A DNA stretch of 12,033 bases from Planctomycetales bacterium (GTDB lineage: Bacteria > Planctomycetota > Planctomycetia > Pirellulales > Thermoguttaceae): NCBI GenBank assembly GCA_007119795.1, contig SKOZ01000036.1, forward strand, positions 1 to 12,033. Direction: 5' to 3'. Of the stretch, positions 1-8,056 are shown piece by piece; the stretch's first letter is position 1; the number at the start of each line of letters is the position of its first letter. The notes under the pieces were generated by a model. That model ran no database searches. It was not told where the DNA came from and saw nothing but the letters and a program-made list of their open reading frames with translations. Made by a program: the position numbers and the translations under genes.

Positions 1-609
1 GTGCCGTTCGGCGATTTCCACGAGCACCGCCGGCCGCTCCTGCCCGCGGAGCGTGCGGCGGAGCCGCTCCAGGCGGTCCTCTCTCGATACCGGCTCGGCC
101 GTCAAGCGGTGGCCCTGGCCGGTGATGGTCTCCGCCACCTCGCCGCCCAGATCGGCGACCAGCCGCCCCAGGTCGTCGCCTGCCTTGCCCTTCACCGAGG
201 CCCCCAGGACGCGGCTGGTCTCCGTGCCGATGATCTTGGCGACCAGGTAGAGGTGACCGTCGATCTGGATGACCGATCCGGCGAGGAGGATCTTCGCCCC
301 GGTGAGCTGCCCCACCTGGACCGCTTCAGCCGGCCGCACCACGCCGGAGAGGCTCAGCCCCTGCTCCTCGAGGATCGCGTCGAGCTCGGCCCGCTCGACG
401 AGAACCATCTCCGGCCGGACCACCAGTTCCGCCAGCAACAGGTCGCTCACCGTTCGTCCCATGCCCCGGGCTCCCTCGCCGCGTTCGTCGAAGGGGAGGA
501 TCGCCGTGGGGTAGACTGCTTCCGGATCGGCTTCCGCGGCCCGCAACGGCGATACCAGCCCCACGGCAAGCACCGCCAACGAGACCAGCAACACTCGATG
601 GTGCGACAT
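1..609 (-). CDS. CsgG/FlgO-like exported protein, partial (C-terminus beyond left edge)
   Basis: The frame stays open from the ATG at 609 to base 1, giving the first 203 residues; the end is outside the window. Residues 1-24 form a signal peptide (hydrophobic core VLLVSLAVLAVGLVSPL, then RAAEA). There is no lipobox cysteine, unlike true CsgG lipoproteins. Residues 35-140 match the CsgG/FlgO fold: AILPF (36-40), the segment LVERAELDAILEEQGLSLSG (70-89), then AKILLAGSVIQIDGHLYLVA (105-124) and a strand with ETSRVLGASVKG. Members of this family act at the outer membrane or periplasm in secretion, flagellar or surface assembly. Here the role is inferred only as envelope-associated. The start is supported by AGGAGG at 618-623 with 8-nt spacing. 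It lies 18 nt after the preceding gene and is the fourth gene of the sigma-led operon. Family assignment is fairly secure; the specific function is unknown. Confidence 0.8.
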   Translation of the reverse strand, partial: MSHHRVLLVSLAVLAVGLVSPLRAAEADPEAVYPTAILPFDERGEGARGMGRTVSDLLLAELVVRPEMVLVERAELDAILEEQGLSLSGVVRPAEAVQVGQLTGAKILLAGSVIQIDGHLYLVAKIIGTETSRVLGASVKGKAGDDLGRLVADLGGEVAETITGQGHRLTAEPVSREDRLERLRRTLRGQERPAVLVEIAERH

Positions 610-627
610 GGATTACGCCTCCTCGCT

Positions 628-1680
628 CTATCGTTCCGCCGACGCGCCGGCCGAAGGGGCCGGGTCGGCATGGGGTACGGTCAACCGCTCGAAAAGCCGC
701 ACGAGAAGAAAACGGGGCGTGGGGCTCTCCTCCCACCGCGCGATCAGCGGCAGGCCACAGACGATGAGCCCCGCGCCGGGCGGGGGATAGTGGACTTCGA
801 ACCAGGGCCACCCCCCTGCGTCAGCCGCGATCTCGACCACGACCTCGCCGTGACGACTGCCCACCGCCATCGCGGCCACCGCCCGGTCCGGCCCCGCCCC
901 GCCCTCGCCATCGAGCCGCCGGTCGATCTCGGCGATCGCTCCGAGATCGCGAAAGGCGAGCGCCCCGGGAAGCACCGCGGCGGTGCCCCCCGCACCCGGC
1001 AAGGCAAAATGGCCCGCAGCCGGCGCCAGCCAGAGGACCGGTGTTCCCCGCTCCGCGGCTGCGAAGGCCGCCGCCGCGAGGCCGGGATGTTCCTCGATCG
1101 CCAGCCCCTCGCCGATCACCACCAGCCGGCTGCCGGCACCGATCGCTTGCGGGCGGTGGACGCGGCGATAGGGAATTCCTGCGGCGTCGAAGACCGCCGC
1201 CGTCTCCCCCCGCGGGTCGAAGAGACCCACCTCCAGCTTCTCCAGCCACTGCGTGCGGCCGGCGAAGGCGTCGCGGGGAAAGATCCACAGCGACCGGCGG
1301 TGGGAAATCGCTTCGCCACCCACACCGCCGCCGAAGGCGGAGACGGTGAGCTCGGCCTCGAGGACCACGCCCTCGCGTACGGGGGGAACCTGGAGTGGGA
1401 TGGAGACGTCCACAGCCCCCCCGGGCTTGATGGTGAAGGCCGCCTCACCACGCGCGAGCGTTCGCCGATGGGCGATCAGCGACCAGCCCAACGATCCCGA
1501 GAGCCCGCTCGGACCCTCGATGCCGTAGCGTCGGACGACCTCGATGCCTCCGAAGACGCCGGAATCGGCGTCCAGCGGGCGGACCGTCACCGCCTCGGCC
1601 CCGACGAGAGGGGCCGACCCGGCGACCAACAGGCCCAGGACGACGGCGCTCAGGCTCGGACATGCTGGAGTAGTCGCCAT
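628..1680 (-). CDS. Secreted protein with beta-rich N-terminal half and GATase-like C-terminal half
   Basis: A 350-residue protein of unknown function. Residues 1-28 are a signal peptide (core LSAVVLGLLVAGSAPL, cleavage likely VGA/EA). Residues 30-134 alternate short hydrophobic strands, suggesting an Ig-like beta-sandwich. Residues 148-335 look like a Rossmann or class-I-GATase-like fold: KLEVGLFDPRGETAAVFDAA (148-167), the strand RLVVIGEGLAI, the strand GTPVLWLAP, and a closing GAGLIVCGLPLIARWEESP (302-320) before a helix. The closing motif resembles the GATase-like tails of large exported hydrolases. No nucleophile cysteine or catalytic triad is evident, so a binding or structural role is more likely than an enzyme. 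ATG at 1680 is preceded by AGGGA at 9 nt. An upstream in-frame ATG at 1701 runs into a stop after two codons. The gene follows the membrane protein by 23 nt and precedes the CsgG-like gene by 18 nt, so it is co-transcribed. Being a real gene is confident; the domain reading is tentative. Confidence 0.75.
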   Translation of the reverse strand: MATTPACPSLSAVVLGLLVAGSAPLVGAEAVTVRPLDADSGVFGGIEVVRRYGIEGPSGLSGSLGWSLIAHRRTLARGEAAFTIKPGGAVDVSIPLQVPPVREGVVLEAELTVSAFGGGVGGEAISHRRSLWIFPRDAFAGRTQWLEKLEVGLFDPRGETAAVFDAAGIPYRRVHRPQAIGAGSRLVVIGEGLAIEEHPGLAAAAFAAAERGTPVLWLAPAAGHFALPGAGGTAAVLPGALAFRDLGAIAEIDRRLDGEGGAGPDRAVAAMAVGSRHGEVVVEIAADAGGWPWFEVHYPPPGAGLIVCGLPLIARWEESPTPRFLLVRLFERLTVPHADPAPSAGASAER

Positions 1681-1703
1681 GGCGAACGTTCCCTATTCCA
1701 TGC

Positions 1704-2513
1704 TCACCCGGTCGCCTCGCCCAGCAGGCTGACGACCTGGTAGACCCGGTATTCCTCTCCATTGACGCGCCGCGAGGCGACCACGGCCGGCACCCCCGGG
1801 GCGAAAAGACCGCTCGAGGTGGCGCGAAGGTCGGCCCGCTCCGTGATCAGGAAGTCGGTATCCAGGGCCACCGTCCCGTCGGGCAGCACGTAGGCCCAGA
1901 GGAACAGGGCGTCGCCCTCTTCGGGCATGTGGACCGCCTCTTCACTCCGCGCGATCACCTCGATCGAGCGGATGGGCACCCAGTCTGTCTCGGGGCCCTC
2001 GCTGCGGGCGACGACGAGGCGGACGGCCACGGCGGGAGACCGGTCCCGTTCGTCCGGCGACTCCTCGGCGAGACCCAACTGCACCCGCCCCCCTTCCTCC
2101 GCCAGCCATGTGAGCCGCCCCTCGAAGAGCCGATCGGTCTCCGCCAGCAGCCGGCGTTTGGCTGCCAGCTCCTCGGCGGAGTGCTCGATGCCCGGCAGCC
2201 CATCGTCCGGCACCGGCTTTTCAGCCACGTCCCGGCTCTCCCGAAGGAAGAGGATCCAGCAGACGGCCACCGCCACAGCGACCGTTGCCGCCGCGCCCCA
2301 GACGATCGGCCGCCGGAGTCTCGTGGACCGGCCGGTGTGGTCTGGAGAGGGCGACTTTTCGGACGAAGCCAGGCCCGGTGCCGCGGTCCTCTCGGCCGCA
2401 ACCGCCGCGGCGATCCGCGCTTCGAGGGCTGCCACTCGATCCGCGGGGGCCGCCTGACGCTGCGACCAGCCGCGGACCAGGGCATCCAGTTTTCGCGCAT
2501 CGGACGTGCTCAT
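1704..2513 (-). CDS. Probable single-pass membrane anti-sigma factor
   Basis: This 269-residue protein has a cytoplasmic N-terminal part of about 68 residues, helical and charged. One transmembrane helix follows at 70-90 (IVWGAAATVAVAVAVCWILFL), preceded by arginines (RLRR), which predicts the C-terminus outside. The outer domain (91-269) starts with a helix (about 111-140) and continues in beta strands, including DALFLWAYVLPDGTVALDTD (201-220). Its ATG overlaps the sigma-factor stop as ATGA, a usual sign of translational coupling for a sigma/anti-sigma pair. The zinc-binding HxxxCxxC motif of ZAS anti-sigma factors is absent, and no FecR signature was recognised. The anti-sigma role is therefore inferred from position and topology. 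GGAGG stands 11 nt before the start within a GAGGTACCTC palindrome (2519-2528). The outer domain would be the likely signal sensor, perhaps with the two exported proteins downstream. Confidence 0.7.
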   Translation of the reverse strand: MSTSDARKLDALVRGWSQRQAAPADRVAALEARIAAAVAAERTAAPGLASSEKSPSPDHTGRSTRLRRPIVWGAAATVAVAVAVCWILFLRESRDVAEKPVPDDGLPGIEHSAEELAAKRRLLAETDRLFEGRLTWLAEEGGRVQLGLAEESPDERDRSPAVAVRLVVARSEGPETDWVPIRSIEVIARSEEAVHMPEEGDALFLWAYVLPDGTVALDTDFLITERADLRATSSGLFAPGVPAVVASRRVNGEEYRVYQVVSLLGEATG

Positions 2514-3088
2514 GAGGAGAGGTACCTCCGCAGACGCCTTTTCAGAAGCCGGCGGGCCTTATGGAGCCGCCAGTACACGGTAGCTTGGGAGCAGCCTTCC
2601 ATGGCGGCCACTTCGGGAATGCTCGCCTGGTGGATGGTGGTCAAAACGATCACGGCACGGAGCTTGGGGGAGAGCGAAGCCAGGGCCGACGTGATCTGGG
2701 CGTCCAATTCGGCCTGAAGCACGGCCTGTGCGGCTCCATACTTCGTGCCGGCCGCCTCAGGCGGATCGGGCATGTATTCCAATGGACTCCCGCGCTGCCG
2801 CCGCAGGAAGGTGTAGGTGGCGTTGATCGCCAGACGGTAGAGCCACGTGGAGAATTGGGCCTCTTCGCGATACGAATCCAGTCGGCGGAAGGCCTGCAGG
2901 AAGACCTCCTGGGTGACGTCGTCGGCCGCAGCATGGTCGAGCACCATGGCGAAGACCACCGCCCGGATGGGGCGCAAGTGTCGTGCCAGGAGCTGATTGA
3001 GAGCCTTTCGATCGCCCGACTGGCGAAAAGCAGCCAAGAGGGCTTCATCGGCCGGCGGCTGAGGCATGTCGAGTGTCGGGGGGTTCAC
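2510..3088 (-). CDS. RNA polymerase sigma factor, ECF (sigma-70 family, group 4)
   Basis: This 192-residue protein has only the two domains typical of ECF sigma factors. Region 2 (about 20-100) contains [18 protein letters not shown] (56-73), the core-polymerase-binding helix, and [19 protein letters not shown] (79-97), the -10 recognition and melting helices. A short linker follows. Region 4 (about 125-188) carries the -35-reading helix-turn-helix, [20 protein letters not shown] (157-176), followed by the basic tail [12 protein letters not shown]. It directs RNA polymerase to a small regulon, probably including its own operon. The start shown is GTG at 3088; an in-frame ATG at 3067 would remove seven residues, and neither has a strong Shine-Dalgarno. 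It leads the operon with the putative anti-sigma factor and two exported proteins, and is divergent from fhs. Family assignment is firm; the ECF subgroup and target promoter are not determined. Confidence 0.93.
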   Translation of the reverse strand: MNPPTLDMPQPPADEALLAAFRQSGDRKALNQLLARHLRPIRAVVFAMVLDHAAADDVTQEVFLQAFRRLDSYREEAQFSTWLYRLAINATYTFLRRQRGSPLEYMPDPPEAAGTKYGAAQAVLQAELDAQITSALASLSPKLRAVIVLTTIHQASIPEVAAMEGCSQATVYWRLHKARRLLKRRLRRYLSS

Positions 3089-3172
3089 CAGAGGGCACTT
3101 TCCCTTTCGTGAGCCGTCTCGGCTGGGCTCCTACTCCATTGGACGCGCCCCGAGAGGGTTTTCTTGGCCAGA

Positions 3173-3201
3173 ATTCTACGAAACGGCTCCAGAGAGCCCA
3201 A
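3173..3201 (-). promoter_or_regulatory. Sigma70-like promoter for the sigma-factor operon
   Basis: Reading the minus strand, TTGGGC (3201-3196) is followed after 17 nt by TAGAAT (3178-3173), a 5/6 match to the -10 consensus; the -35 is only 3/6. Transcription would start near 3166, about 78 nt ahead of the GTG of the ECF sigma gene. A housekeeping-type promoter gives basal expression of an ECF operon. An autoregulated ECF promoter was not identified. Confidence 0.4.
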
Positions 3202-3304
3202 GGGTCCACCCATCATGGGGCCGGCGCGGCGGTCCGCGCAAGGCCGGTCCCAAGCAGTATTCTAGCCATTGGGCGGCTCAGTGCCGCGAGGAGACGAACC
3301 GCCA

Positions 3305-3332
3305 TTGCGGAGCGGGAGGGACCGACGATAAT
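3305..3332 (+). promoter_or_regulatory. Weak candidate promoter for fhs
   Basis: TTGCGG (3305-3310, 3/6) and GATAAT (3327-3332, 5/6) are separated by 16 nt. Start of transcription would fall near 3339, leaving a leader of about 70 nt before fhs. If this promoter is the one used, the small ORF beginning at 3331 could not be translated from its ATG, so the two proposals compete. The rest of the 319-base divergent region (3089-3407) holds only the minus-strand promoter described separately. Confidence 0.25.
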
Positions 3333-3411
3333 GGAGGCCATCGCCCCGGAGGCCAACGGGGACTACCTCCGACAGCCCAGCCCCTTCCGCATCCAAGATG
3401 CCGCCCTATGA
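3331..3411 (+). CDS. Possible 26-codon leader ORF coupled to fhs
   Basis: An ATG at 3331 opens a 26-residue frame ([20 protein letters not shown], then six more residues) whose TGA overlaps the fhs ATG as ATGA (3408-3411). GGGAGG at 3314-3319 lies 11 nt before its start, whereas fhs has no recognisable Shine-Dalgarno of its own. That arrangement suits translational coupling. The peptide matches nothing I recognise, and it shows no run of amino acids typical of attenuation leaders. It could be chance, since the frame is open further upstream as well. Confidence 0.3.
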   Translation: MEAIAPEANGDYLRQPSPFRIQDAAL

Positions 3412-5096
3412 CCACCGCGCGCCCCTTGCCCCCGGACATCGAGATCGCCCGCGCCGCAGCGATCCGCCCCATCGAGGCCGTCGCCGAGAAGCTGGGCATT
3501 GCGGATGACGCCCTGGAACACTACGGCCGCTACAAGGCCAAAGTGGACCTCGACTTCTACCACAGCCTCGACGACGCCCCGCCGGGCAAGCTCCTCCTAG
3601 TCACGGCCATCACCCCCACCCCCGCCGGCGAGGGAAAGACGACTACCAGCATCGGCCTTACCGACGCCCTGGCCCGGATCGGCAAGCGCGCGGCGGTCTG
3701 CCTGCGGGAGCCGTCGATGGGCCCCTGCTTCGGCATGAAAGGGGGGGCGGCGGGCGGCGGCTATTCCCAGGTGATCCCCATGGAGGACATCAACCTCCAC
3801 TTCACCGGCGACCTGCACGCCATCGGCCTGGCCCACAACCTGCTGGCGGCCGTGCTGGACAACCATGTCCACCACAGCAACGCCTTGGCCGTCGACCCCA
3901 GGCGAGTGCAATGGAACCGCGTGGTGGACATGAATGACCGCGCCCTGCGGAACATCATCGTAGGGCTGGGGGGCACGAACAACGCCGTGCCCCGCGAGGG
4001 GAGCTTCGACATCACCGTGGCCTCCGAGGTGATGGCCTGCTTCTGCCTCTGCGAGTCGCTCGGCCAGCTCAAGGAGGCCCTGGGGCGGATCATCGTCGGC
4101 TACACCCGCGACCGCCGCCCCGTAACCGCCTCGGACCTGAAAGCCCACGGCGCCATGGCCGTGTTGCTCAAGGACGCCGTCAAGCCCAACCTCGTACAGA
4201 CGCTGGAGGGGAACCCGGCCTTCATCCACGGGGGCCCCTTCGCCAACATCGCCCACGGCTGCAACAGCGTGCTGGCCACCAAGCTCGCCTCGCGGTTGGC
4301 CGAGTATACGGTGACCGAGGCCGGCTTCGGCGCCGACCTGGGGGCGGAGAAGTTCATGAACATCAAGTGCCGCAAGTCGGGCATCCGCCCGGACGCCGTG
4401 GTGCTGGTGGCCACCGTGCGGGCCCTCAAGCTCCACGGCGGCGTACCGCTCAAGGACCTGGCCCGCCCCAACCTCGAGGCCCTCGACAAGGGCGTCGAGA
4501 ACCTCAAGAAGCACATCGAGAACATCCACCGCTTCGGCCTGCCGGTCGTGGTGGCCATCAACTCCTTTGCCCATGACACCGAAGAAGAAATCTCCTTCAT
4601 CCGCGACAAGTGCGCCTATCTGAGCGTGAAGATCGTCAAGGCCGATCACTGGGCCCGCGGCGGCGCCGGCGCCGAGGAGTTGGCCCGGGCCGTGGTCGAG
4701 GTCGTCGAGACGACGAAGACCGATTTCTCGCTCCTCTATCCCGATACCTGTACGCTCTGGCAGAAGGTGGGCATCATCTGCCGCGAGATCTACGGGGCCA
4801 CCGACGTGCTGGCCGACAAGCGGCTCCGCGAGCGCTTCCAGCACCTGCAGGAGAGCGGCTTCGGCGATCTGCCCATCTGCATGGCCAAGACACAGTACTC
4901 CCTCTCCACCGACCCCGGCCTCTACGGCTGCCCCAAACGGTTCGACGTTCCCCTCCGCGACGTGCGCCTGGCCGCCGGTGCGGGCTTTCTCATCGTCCTC
5001 TGCGGGGATATCATGACCATGCCCGGACTGCCCAAGGTTCCCGCCGCCGAGACCATCGACATCGACGAGCAGGGACGGGTGGTGGGGCTCTTCTGA
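3408..5096 (+). CDS. fhs: Formate-tetrahydrofolate ligase (10-formyl-THF synthetase)
   Basis: The enzyme joins formate to tetrahydrofolate with ATP to make 10-formyl-THF, feeding purine and other one-carbon reactions in the cytosol. The 562 residues fit the usual length of about 556. The ATP loop [10 protein letters not shown] is at 71-80. The family signature [20 protein letters not shown] (101-120), followed by [15 protein letters not shown] (121-135), is intact, as is [16 protein letters not shown] (174-189). Other conserved stretches are [20 protein letters not shown] (303-322) and [13 protein letters not shown] (531-543). The start is ATG at 3408, since the family begins shortly before the DIEIAR segment and the in-frame sequence further upstream does not look coding. 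There is no clear Shine-Dalgarno; see the coupled leader ORF. A GT4 gene follows after 39 nt on the same strand, probably co-transcribed though functionally unrelated as far as can be told. Identification is secure. Confidence 0.97.
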   Translation: MTTARPLPPDIEIARAAAIRPIEAVAEKLGIADDALEHYGRYKAKVDLDFYHSLDDAPPGKLLLVTAITPTPAGEGKTTTSIGLTDALARIGKRAAVCLREPSMGPCFGMKGGAAGGGYSQVIPMEDINLHFTGDLHAIGLAHNLLAAVLDNHVHHSNALAVDPRRVQWNRVVDMNDRALRNIIVGLGGTNNAVPREGSFDITVASEVMACFCLCESLGQLKEALGRIIVGYTRDRRPVTASDLKAHGAMAVLLKDAVKPNLVQTLEGNPAFIHGGPFANIAHGCNSVLATKLASRLAEYTVTEAGFGADLGAEKFMNIKCRKSGIRPDAVVLVATVRALKLHGGVPLKDLARPNLEALDKGVENLKKHIENIHRFGLPVVVAINSFAHDTEEEISFIRDKCAYLSVKIVKADHWARGGAGAEELARAVVEVVETTKTDFSLLYPDTCTLWQKVGIICREIYGATDVLADKRLRERFQHLQESGFGDLPICMAKTQYSLSTDPGLYGCPKRFDVPLRDVRLAAGAGFLIVLCGDIMTMPGLPKVPAAETIDIDEQGRVVGLF

Positions 5097-5135
5097 GCGG
5101 CTGGGAAAGCTCCGCCCAGGGAAGCGGTCCGAACC

Positions 5136-6425
5136 ATGCGTATCGTCTACCTCGCCGCCGGCGCCGGTGGCATGTACTGCGGGATGTGCCTCTCGAGCAA
5201 CGCCCTCGTCGCGGCGATGCGGCGGCTCGGGGCCGATGCCATGCTGCTGCCGGCCTACACGCCCCTGCGGACCGACGAGGACGACGTCAGCCTTCCCCAG
5301 ATGGCCTTCGGCGGGCTGAACGTCTTCCTGCAGGAGAAGTCGGCGCTCTTCCGACATACGCCCCGGCTCCTGGACTGGCTCCTCGACCGACCGGGCCTGC
5401 TCCGGCTCGTCGGCCGCCTCAGCACCAGCACCCGCCCGCAGGATCTGGGACCGCTGACCGTCTCCATGCTCCGGGGCGAGCAGGGGCGGCAGCGGAAGGA
5501 GCTGGTCAAGCTCGTAGAACTCCTCGAGGAGCTCCGCCCCGACGTGATCCACCTCTCCACGGTCCTTCTCGCCGGAGCGGCCGGCGAGCTCGTCCGCCGG
5601 CTGGGCGTACCCGTAGTCGCCACCCTGGCGGGCGAGGAACTCTTCGTCGACCGGCTCCCTTCACCGCACCGCGAGGCCGCCCGCGCGGAACTCCGCCGCC
5701 ATGCCGCCGAGCTCACGGCGATGGTGGCCATGAACCGCTTCACTGCCGACTTCATGGCCGACTATCTTAACGTCGCTCGAGAACGGATCGAGGTGATTCC
5801 CGCCGGCATCCAGTTCGAGGGTTTCCCCCACGACGCCACGATCCCGGCTGCCGGCAGCCGGGGCACGCCCTTCACCCTCGGCTACTTCGCCCGCATCGCG
5901 CCCGAAAAGGGGCTGCACGTTGCAGCCGAGGCTCTCAAGCATCTCGCCGCCGAGGCGACTCTCCCGCCCGTCCGTCTCCGGGCCGGCGGTTACCTCGGCA
6001 GGGCCGAAGGGCCCTACTTGGAGGCGATCACCGGAGAACTGGCGGGGTTGACCGACCGCTTCGAGTACGCGGGCGAGGTCGATCGGCCCGGCAAGATCGC
6101 CCTGCTCGCCTCCTTCGACGTGATGGCCCTTCCCACCACCCACCCGGAAAGCAAAGGGCTTCCGGTGTTGGAGGCCTGGGCCGCCGGCACCCCCGTCATC
6201 GTCCCCGCAACGGGGACCTTCCCGGAGATGATCGATTCGTGCGGCGGCGGGCTCCTCGTTCCCCCCGATGATCCCGTGGCTCTGGCTGCTGCAGTCCGTC
6301 GTCTCGTTGCCGACCGGCGGCTTGCCGCCGAGCTGGGCCGCCAGGGCCGTGCGGCCCTCGAACGGCACCACGGCGTCGAGCTGGCCGCCGAGCGCACGGT
6401 GGCCCTCTACGAGCGGCTGCGGTGA
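5136..6425 (+). CDS. Glycosyltransferase, GT4 family (GT-B fold)
   Basis: A 429-residue GT-B enzyme expected to move a sugar from a nucleotide-sugar donor to an acceptor in the cytoplasm; both are unknown. The N-terminal domain opens with the strand MRIVYLAAGAGG and an acceptor-side glycine loop containing MYCGMC (13-18), then YTPLRTDEDDVSL (41-53). The C-terminal donor domain starts near 245 with TPFTLGYFARIAPEKGLHVA (244-263). It contains the retaining-GT4 signature E338-SKGLPVL-E346 (EX7E) and AAGTPVIVPATGTFPEMID (349-367). No signal peptide or transmembrane helix is seen. ATG at 5136 has only a weak AGGGA at about 13 nt, which suggests read-through translation from fhs 39 nt upstream. Its end is 9 nt from the end of the convergent xylB. 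Family identification is secure; the product might be an exopolysaccharide, glycolipid or storage sugar. Confidence 0.93.
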   Translation: MRIVYLAAGAGGMYCGMCLSSNALVAAMRRLGADAMLLPAYTPLRTDEDDVSLPQMAFGGLNVFLQEKSALFRHTPRLLDWLLDRPGLLRLVGRLSTSTRPQDLGPLTVSMLRGEQGRQRKELVKLVELLEELRPDVIHLSTVLLAGAAGELVRRLGVPVVATLAGEELFVDRLPSPHREAARAELRRHAAELTAMVAMNRFTADFMADYLNVARERIEVIPAGIQFEGFPHDATIPAAGSRGTPFTLGYFARIAPEKGLHVAAEALKHLAAEATLPPVRLRAGGYLGRAEGPYLEAITGELAGLTDRFEYAGEVDRPGKIALLASFDVMALPTTHPESKGLPVLEAWAAGTPVIVPATGTFPEMIDSCGGGLLVPPDDPVALAAAVRRLVADRRLAAELGRQGRAALERHHGVELAAERTVALYERLR

Positions 6426-6434
6426 GGAAATCCG

Positions 6435-7970
6435 TCAGGCACGGTCCAAGGCGGCGATGGCGGCGAAGTCGTCTTCGAGCGAGCGGTAAAGCTGCTGGTA
6501 GACGGGCATGGCGCGGTCGTAATAGGCCTTGGCCTTCCGCTCCGGCTTGGTCTGGCTGACCACGCGGATCGTCGCTTTGCAGGCCTCGCGAACGCCCTTG
6601 AAGTAGCCCGCCCCCACGGCCGCCAGCAGCGCCACACCGTAGGCGGGGCCCTCCTCGGTATTGATGGTCACCACGGGATGGCCGAAGGCGTCGGCCTGGA
6701 TCTGCCGCCAAAAGGGGCTCCGCGCGCCGCCGCCGGAGGCACGGATCTGCTTGACGGGCACGTCGAGGGCCTCGAAGATCTCCATGCTGTCGCGGAGCGA
6801 GTAGACCACCCCCTCCATCACCGACCGCAGCAGGTGCCCGCGGCCGTGGGCCAGCGTCAATCCCACGAAGCATCCCCGCGCGTGCGGATCGGCATGGGGG
6901 GTCCGCTCGCCGGAGAGGTAGGGGAGGAAGAAGAGCCCTTCGCTGCCGGCCGGCACGGCCTGGGCCTCTTCGGTAAGGATATCGTAGATCTCGCGCTTGG
7001 CCTTCTTGGCCAGGGCCACTTCGGCCTGGCACAGGGTATTGCGGAACCACTGCAGCGAGCCGCCCGCCGAAAGGGTCACCCCCATCATGTGCCAGGCGCC
7101 GCGGACGGCATGGCAGAAGGTGTGTACGCGGCCCGCCGGGTCGATCTTCACCTCGTCGCTGTGCACGAAGACCACGCCCGAGGTGCCGATCGACGTGGAG
7201 AGCACGCCCCGCTCGACGATGCCGTTGCCCACCGCCCCCGCCGCGCAGTCGCCGGCCCCGCCGACGACCACGCAGTCCGTCGAGAGCCCCAGCAGCTTGG
7301 CCGCCTCGGCGGTGAGCTTGCCGGTGACCTCTTCCGACTCGTAGCAGGTGGCCAGCAGCGATTCGTCGAGTTCCAGCTTGGCGAGCAGCTCCCGCGACCA
7401 GCTCCGCCGCGCCACGTCGAGAAGGAGCATGCCGCTGGCGTCACTGACCTCGGTGGCGTATTCCCCCGTCAGGCGGCGGCGTATCTCGTCCTTGGGCAGG
7501 AGGACCTTGCGGGTCTTCTCGAAGTGCTTCGGCTCATGGTTCCGCAGCCAGAGGACCTTGGGGGCCGTGAAGCCGGTCAGTGCGGGATTGGCCACCAGCT
7601 CGATGAGCTTCTCCCGGCCGCCGACACGCTCCTCCATCTCGGCGCACTCGGCCGCCGTCCGCTGGTCGTTCCAGAGGATGGCCCGGCGGACCACCTGGTC
7701 CTTCTTGTCGAGAAACACCGAGCCGTGCATCTGGCCGGAGAGGCCGACGGCCTTGACGTCCGCGGCCTTGAGCTTGGCGGCGCGCATTACGCGGCGGACC
7801 GCCTTGATGGTCGCCTGCCACCAATCCTCCGGGTCCTGCTCGCTCCATAGGGGCTTGGGAACATGGCAGGGATAGGTCTCCATGGCGTCGGCCAGGAGAT
7901 TCCCTTCGGGATCGATCGCCAGGGCCTTCGTCCCCGAGGTGCCGATGTCGATGCCGATCAGTGCGCTCAT
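6435..7970 (-). CDS. xylB: Xylulokinase (FGGY carbohydrate kinase)
   Basis: This kinase phosphorylates D-xylulose with ATP to xylulose 5-phosphate, feeding the pentose phosphate pathway. The 511 residues suit the family (E. coli XylB has 484). It begins with the ATP-fold strand [17 protein letters not shown] (4-20). The sugar-binding motif LSGQMHG (77-83) is typical of xylulokinases among FGGY kinases. The likely catalytic base is D241 in [14 protein letters not shown] (237-250). Further motifs are [11 protein letters not shown] (257-267), [13 protein letters not shown] (350-362) and [19 protein letters not shown] (409-427). ATG at 7970 is chosen because CCTCCT at 7978-7983 (AGGAGG in the transcript) gives a strong ribosome site at 7 nt; the frame runs open further upstream but loses family resemblance. 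It follows an aldo/keto reductase and a secreted lyase on the same strand but has its own candidate promoter. Substrate preference is inferred from family motifs. Confidence 0.94.
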   Translation of the reverse strand: MSALIGIDIGTSGTKALAIDPEGNLLADAMETYPCHVPKPLWSEQDPEDWWQATIKAVRRVMRAAKLKAADVKAVGLSGQMHGSVFLDKKDQVVRRAILWNDQRTAAECAEMEERVGGREKLIELVANPALTGFTAPKVLWLRNHEPKHFEKTRKVLLPKDEIRRRLTGEYATEVSDASGMLLLDVARRSWSRELLAKLELDESLLATCYESEEVTGKLTAEAAKLLGLSTDCVVVGGAGDCAAGAVGNGIVERGVLSTSIGTSGVVFVHSDEVKIDPAGRVHTFCHAVRGAWHMMGVTLSAGGSLQWFRNTLCQAEVALAKKAKREIYDILTEEAQAVPAGSEGLFFLPYLSGERTPHADPHARGCFVGLTLAHGRGHLLRSVMEGVVYSLRDSMEIFEALDVPVKQIRASGGGARSPFWRQIQADAFGHPVVTINTEEGPAYGVALLAAVGAGYFKGVREACKATIRVVSQTKPERKAKAYYDRAMPVYQQLYRSLEDDFAAIAALDRA

Positions 7971-8007
7971 CGCCTTCCCTCCTCCTGGTTTCGTTCGTTC
8001 GATCACA

Positions 8008-8023
8008 CCCACCCCCAGGTGGG
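8008..8023. repeat. Inverted repeat at the xylB transcription start
   Basis: CCCACC (8008-8013), loop CCCA, GGTGGG (8018-8023) form a perfect 6-bp dyad. It lies just downstream of the xylB -10 hexamer, over the predicted transcription start (about 8020). It could be an operator or a hairpin at the 5' end of the message. Confidence 0.45.
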
Positions 8024-8026
8024 CGG

Positions 8027-8056
8027 ATTGTACCCTCTCGCCCTTGCCGCGGGCAA
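8027..8056 (-). promoter_or_regulatory. Sigma70-like promoter of xylB
   Basis: On the minus strand TTGCCC (8056-8051, 4/6) is followed after 18 nt by TACAAT (8032-8027, 5/6). Start of transcription would be near 8020, about 50 nt before the xylB ATG. The -35 element lies inside one inverted repeat and the start site inside another, which suggests regulated expression, perhaps by a sugar-responsive repressor encoded elsewhere. Confidence 0.5.

Noticed and set aside
1..1743. A 580-codon open frame on the plus strand
   Set aside because: It runs antisense to three convincing minus-strand genes with ribosome sites, and its product is low-complexity and rich in R, P, G and H, as usual for shadows in GC-rich DNA.
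3597..5552. A 651-codon open frame on the minus strand
   Set aside because: It is antisense to fhs and the start of the GT4 gene; both real genes carry intact family signatures.
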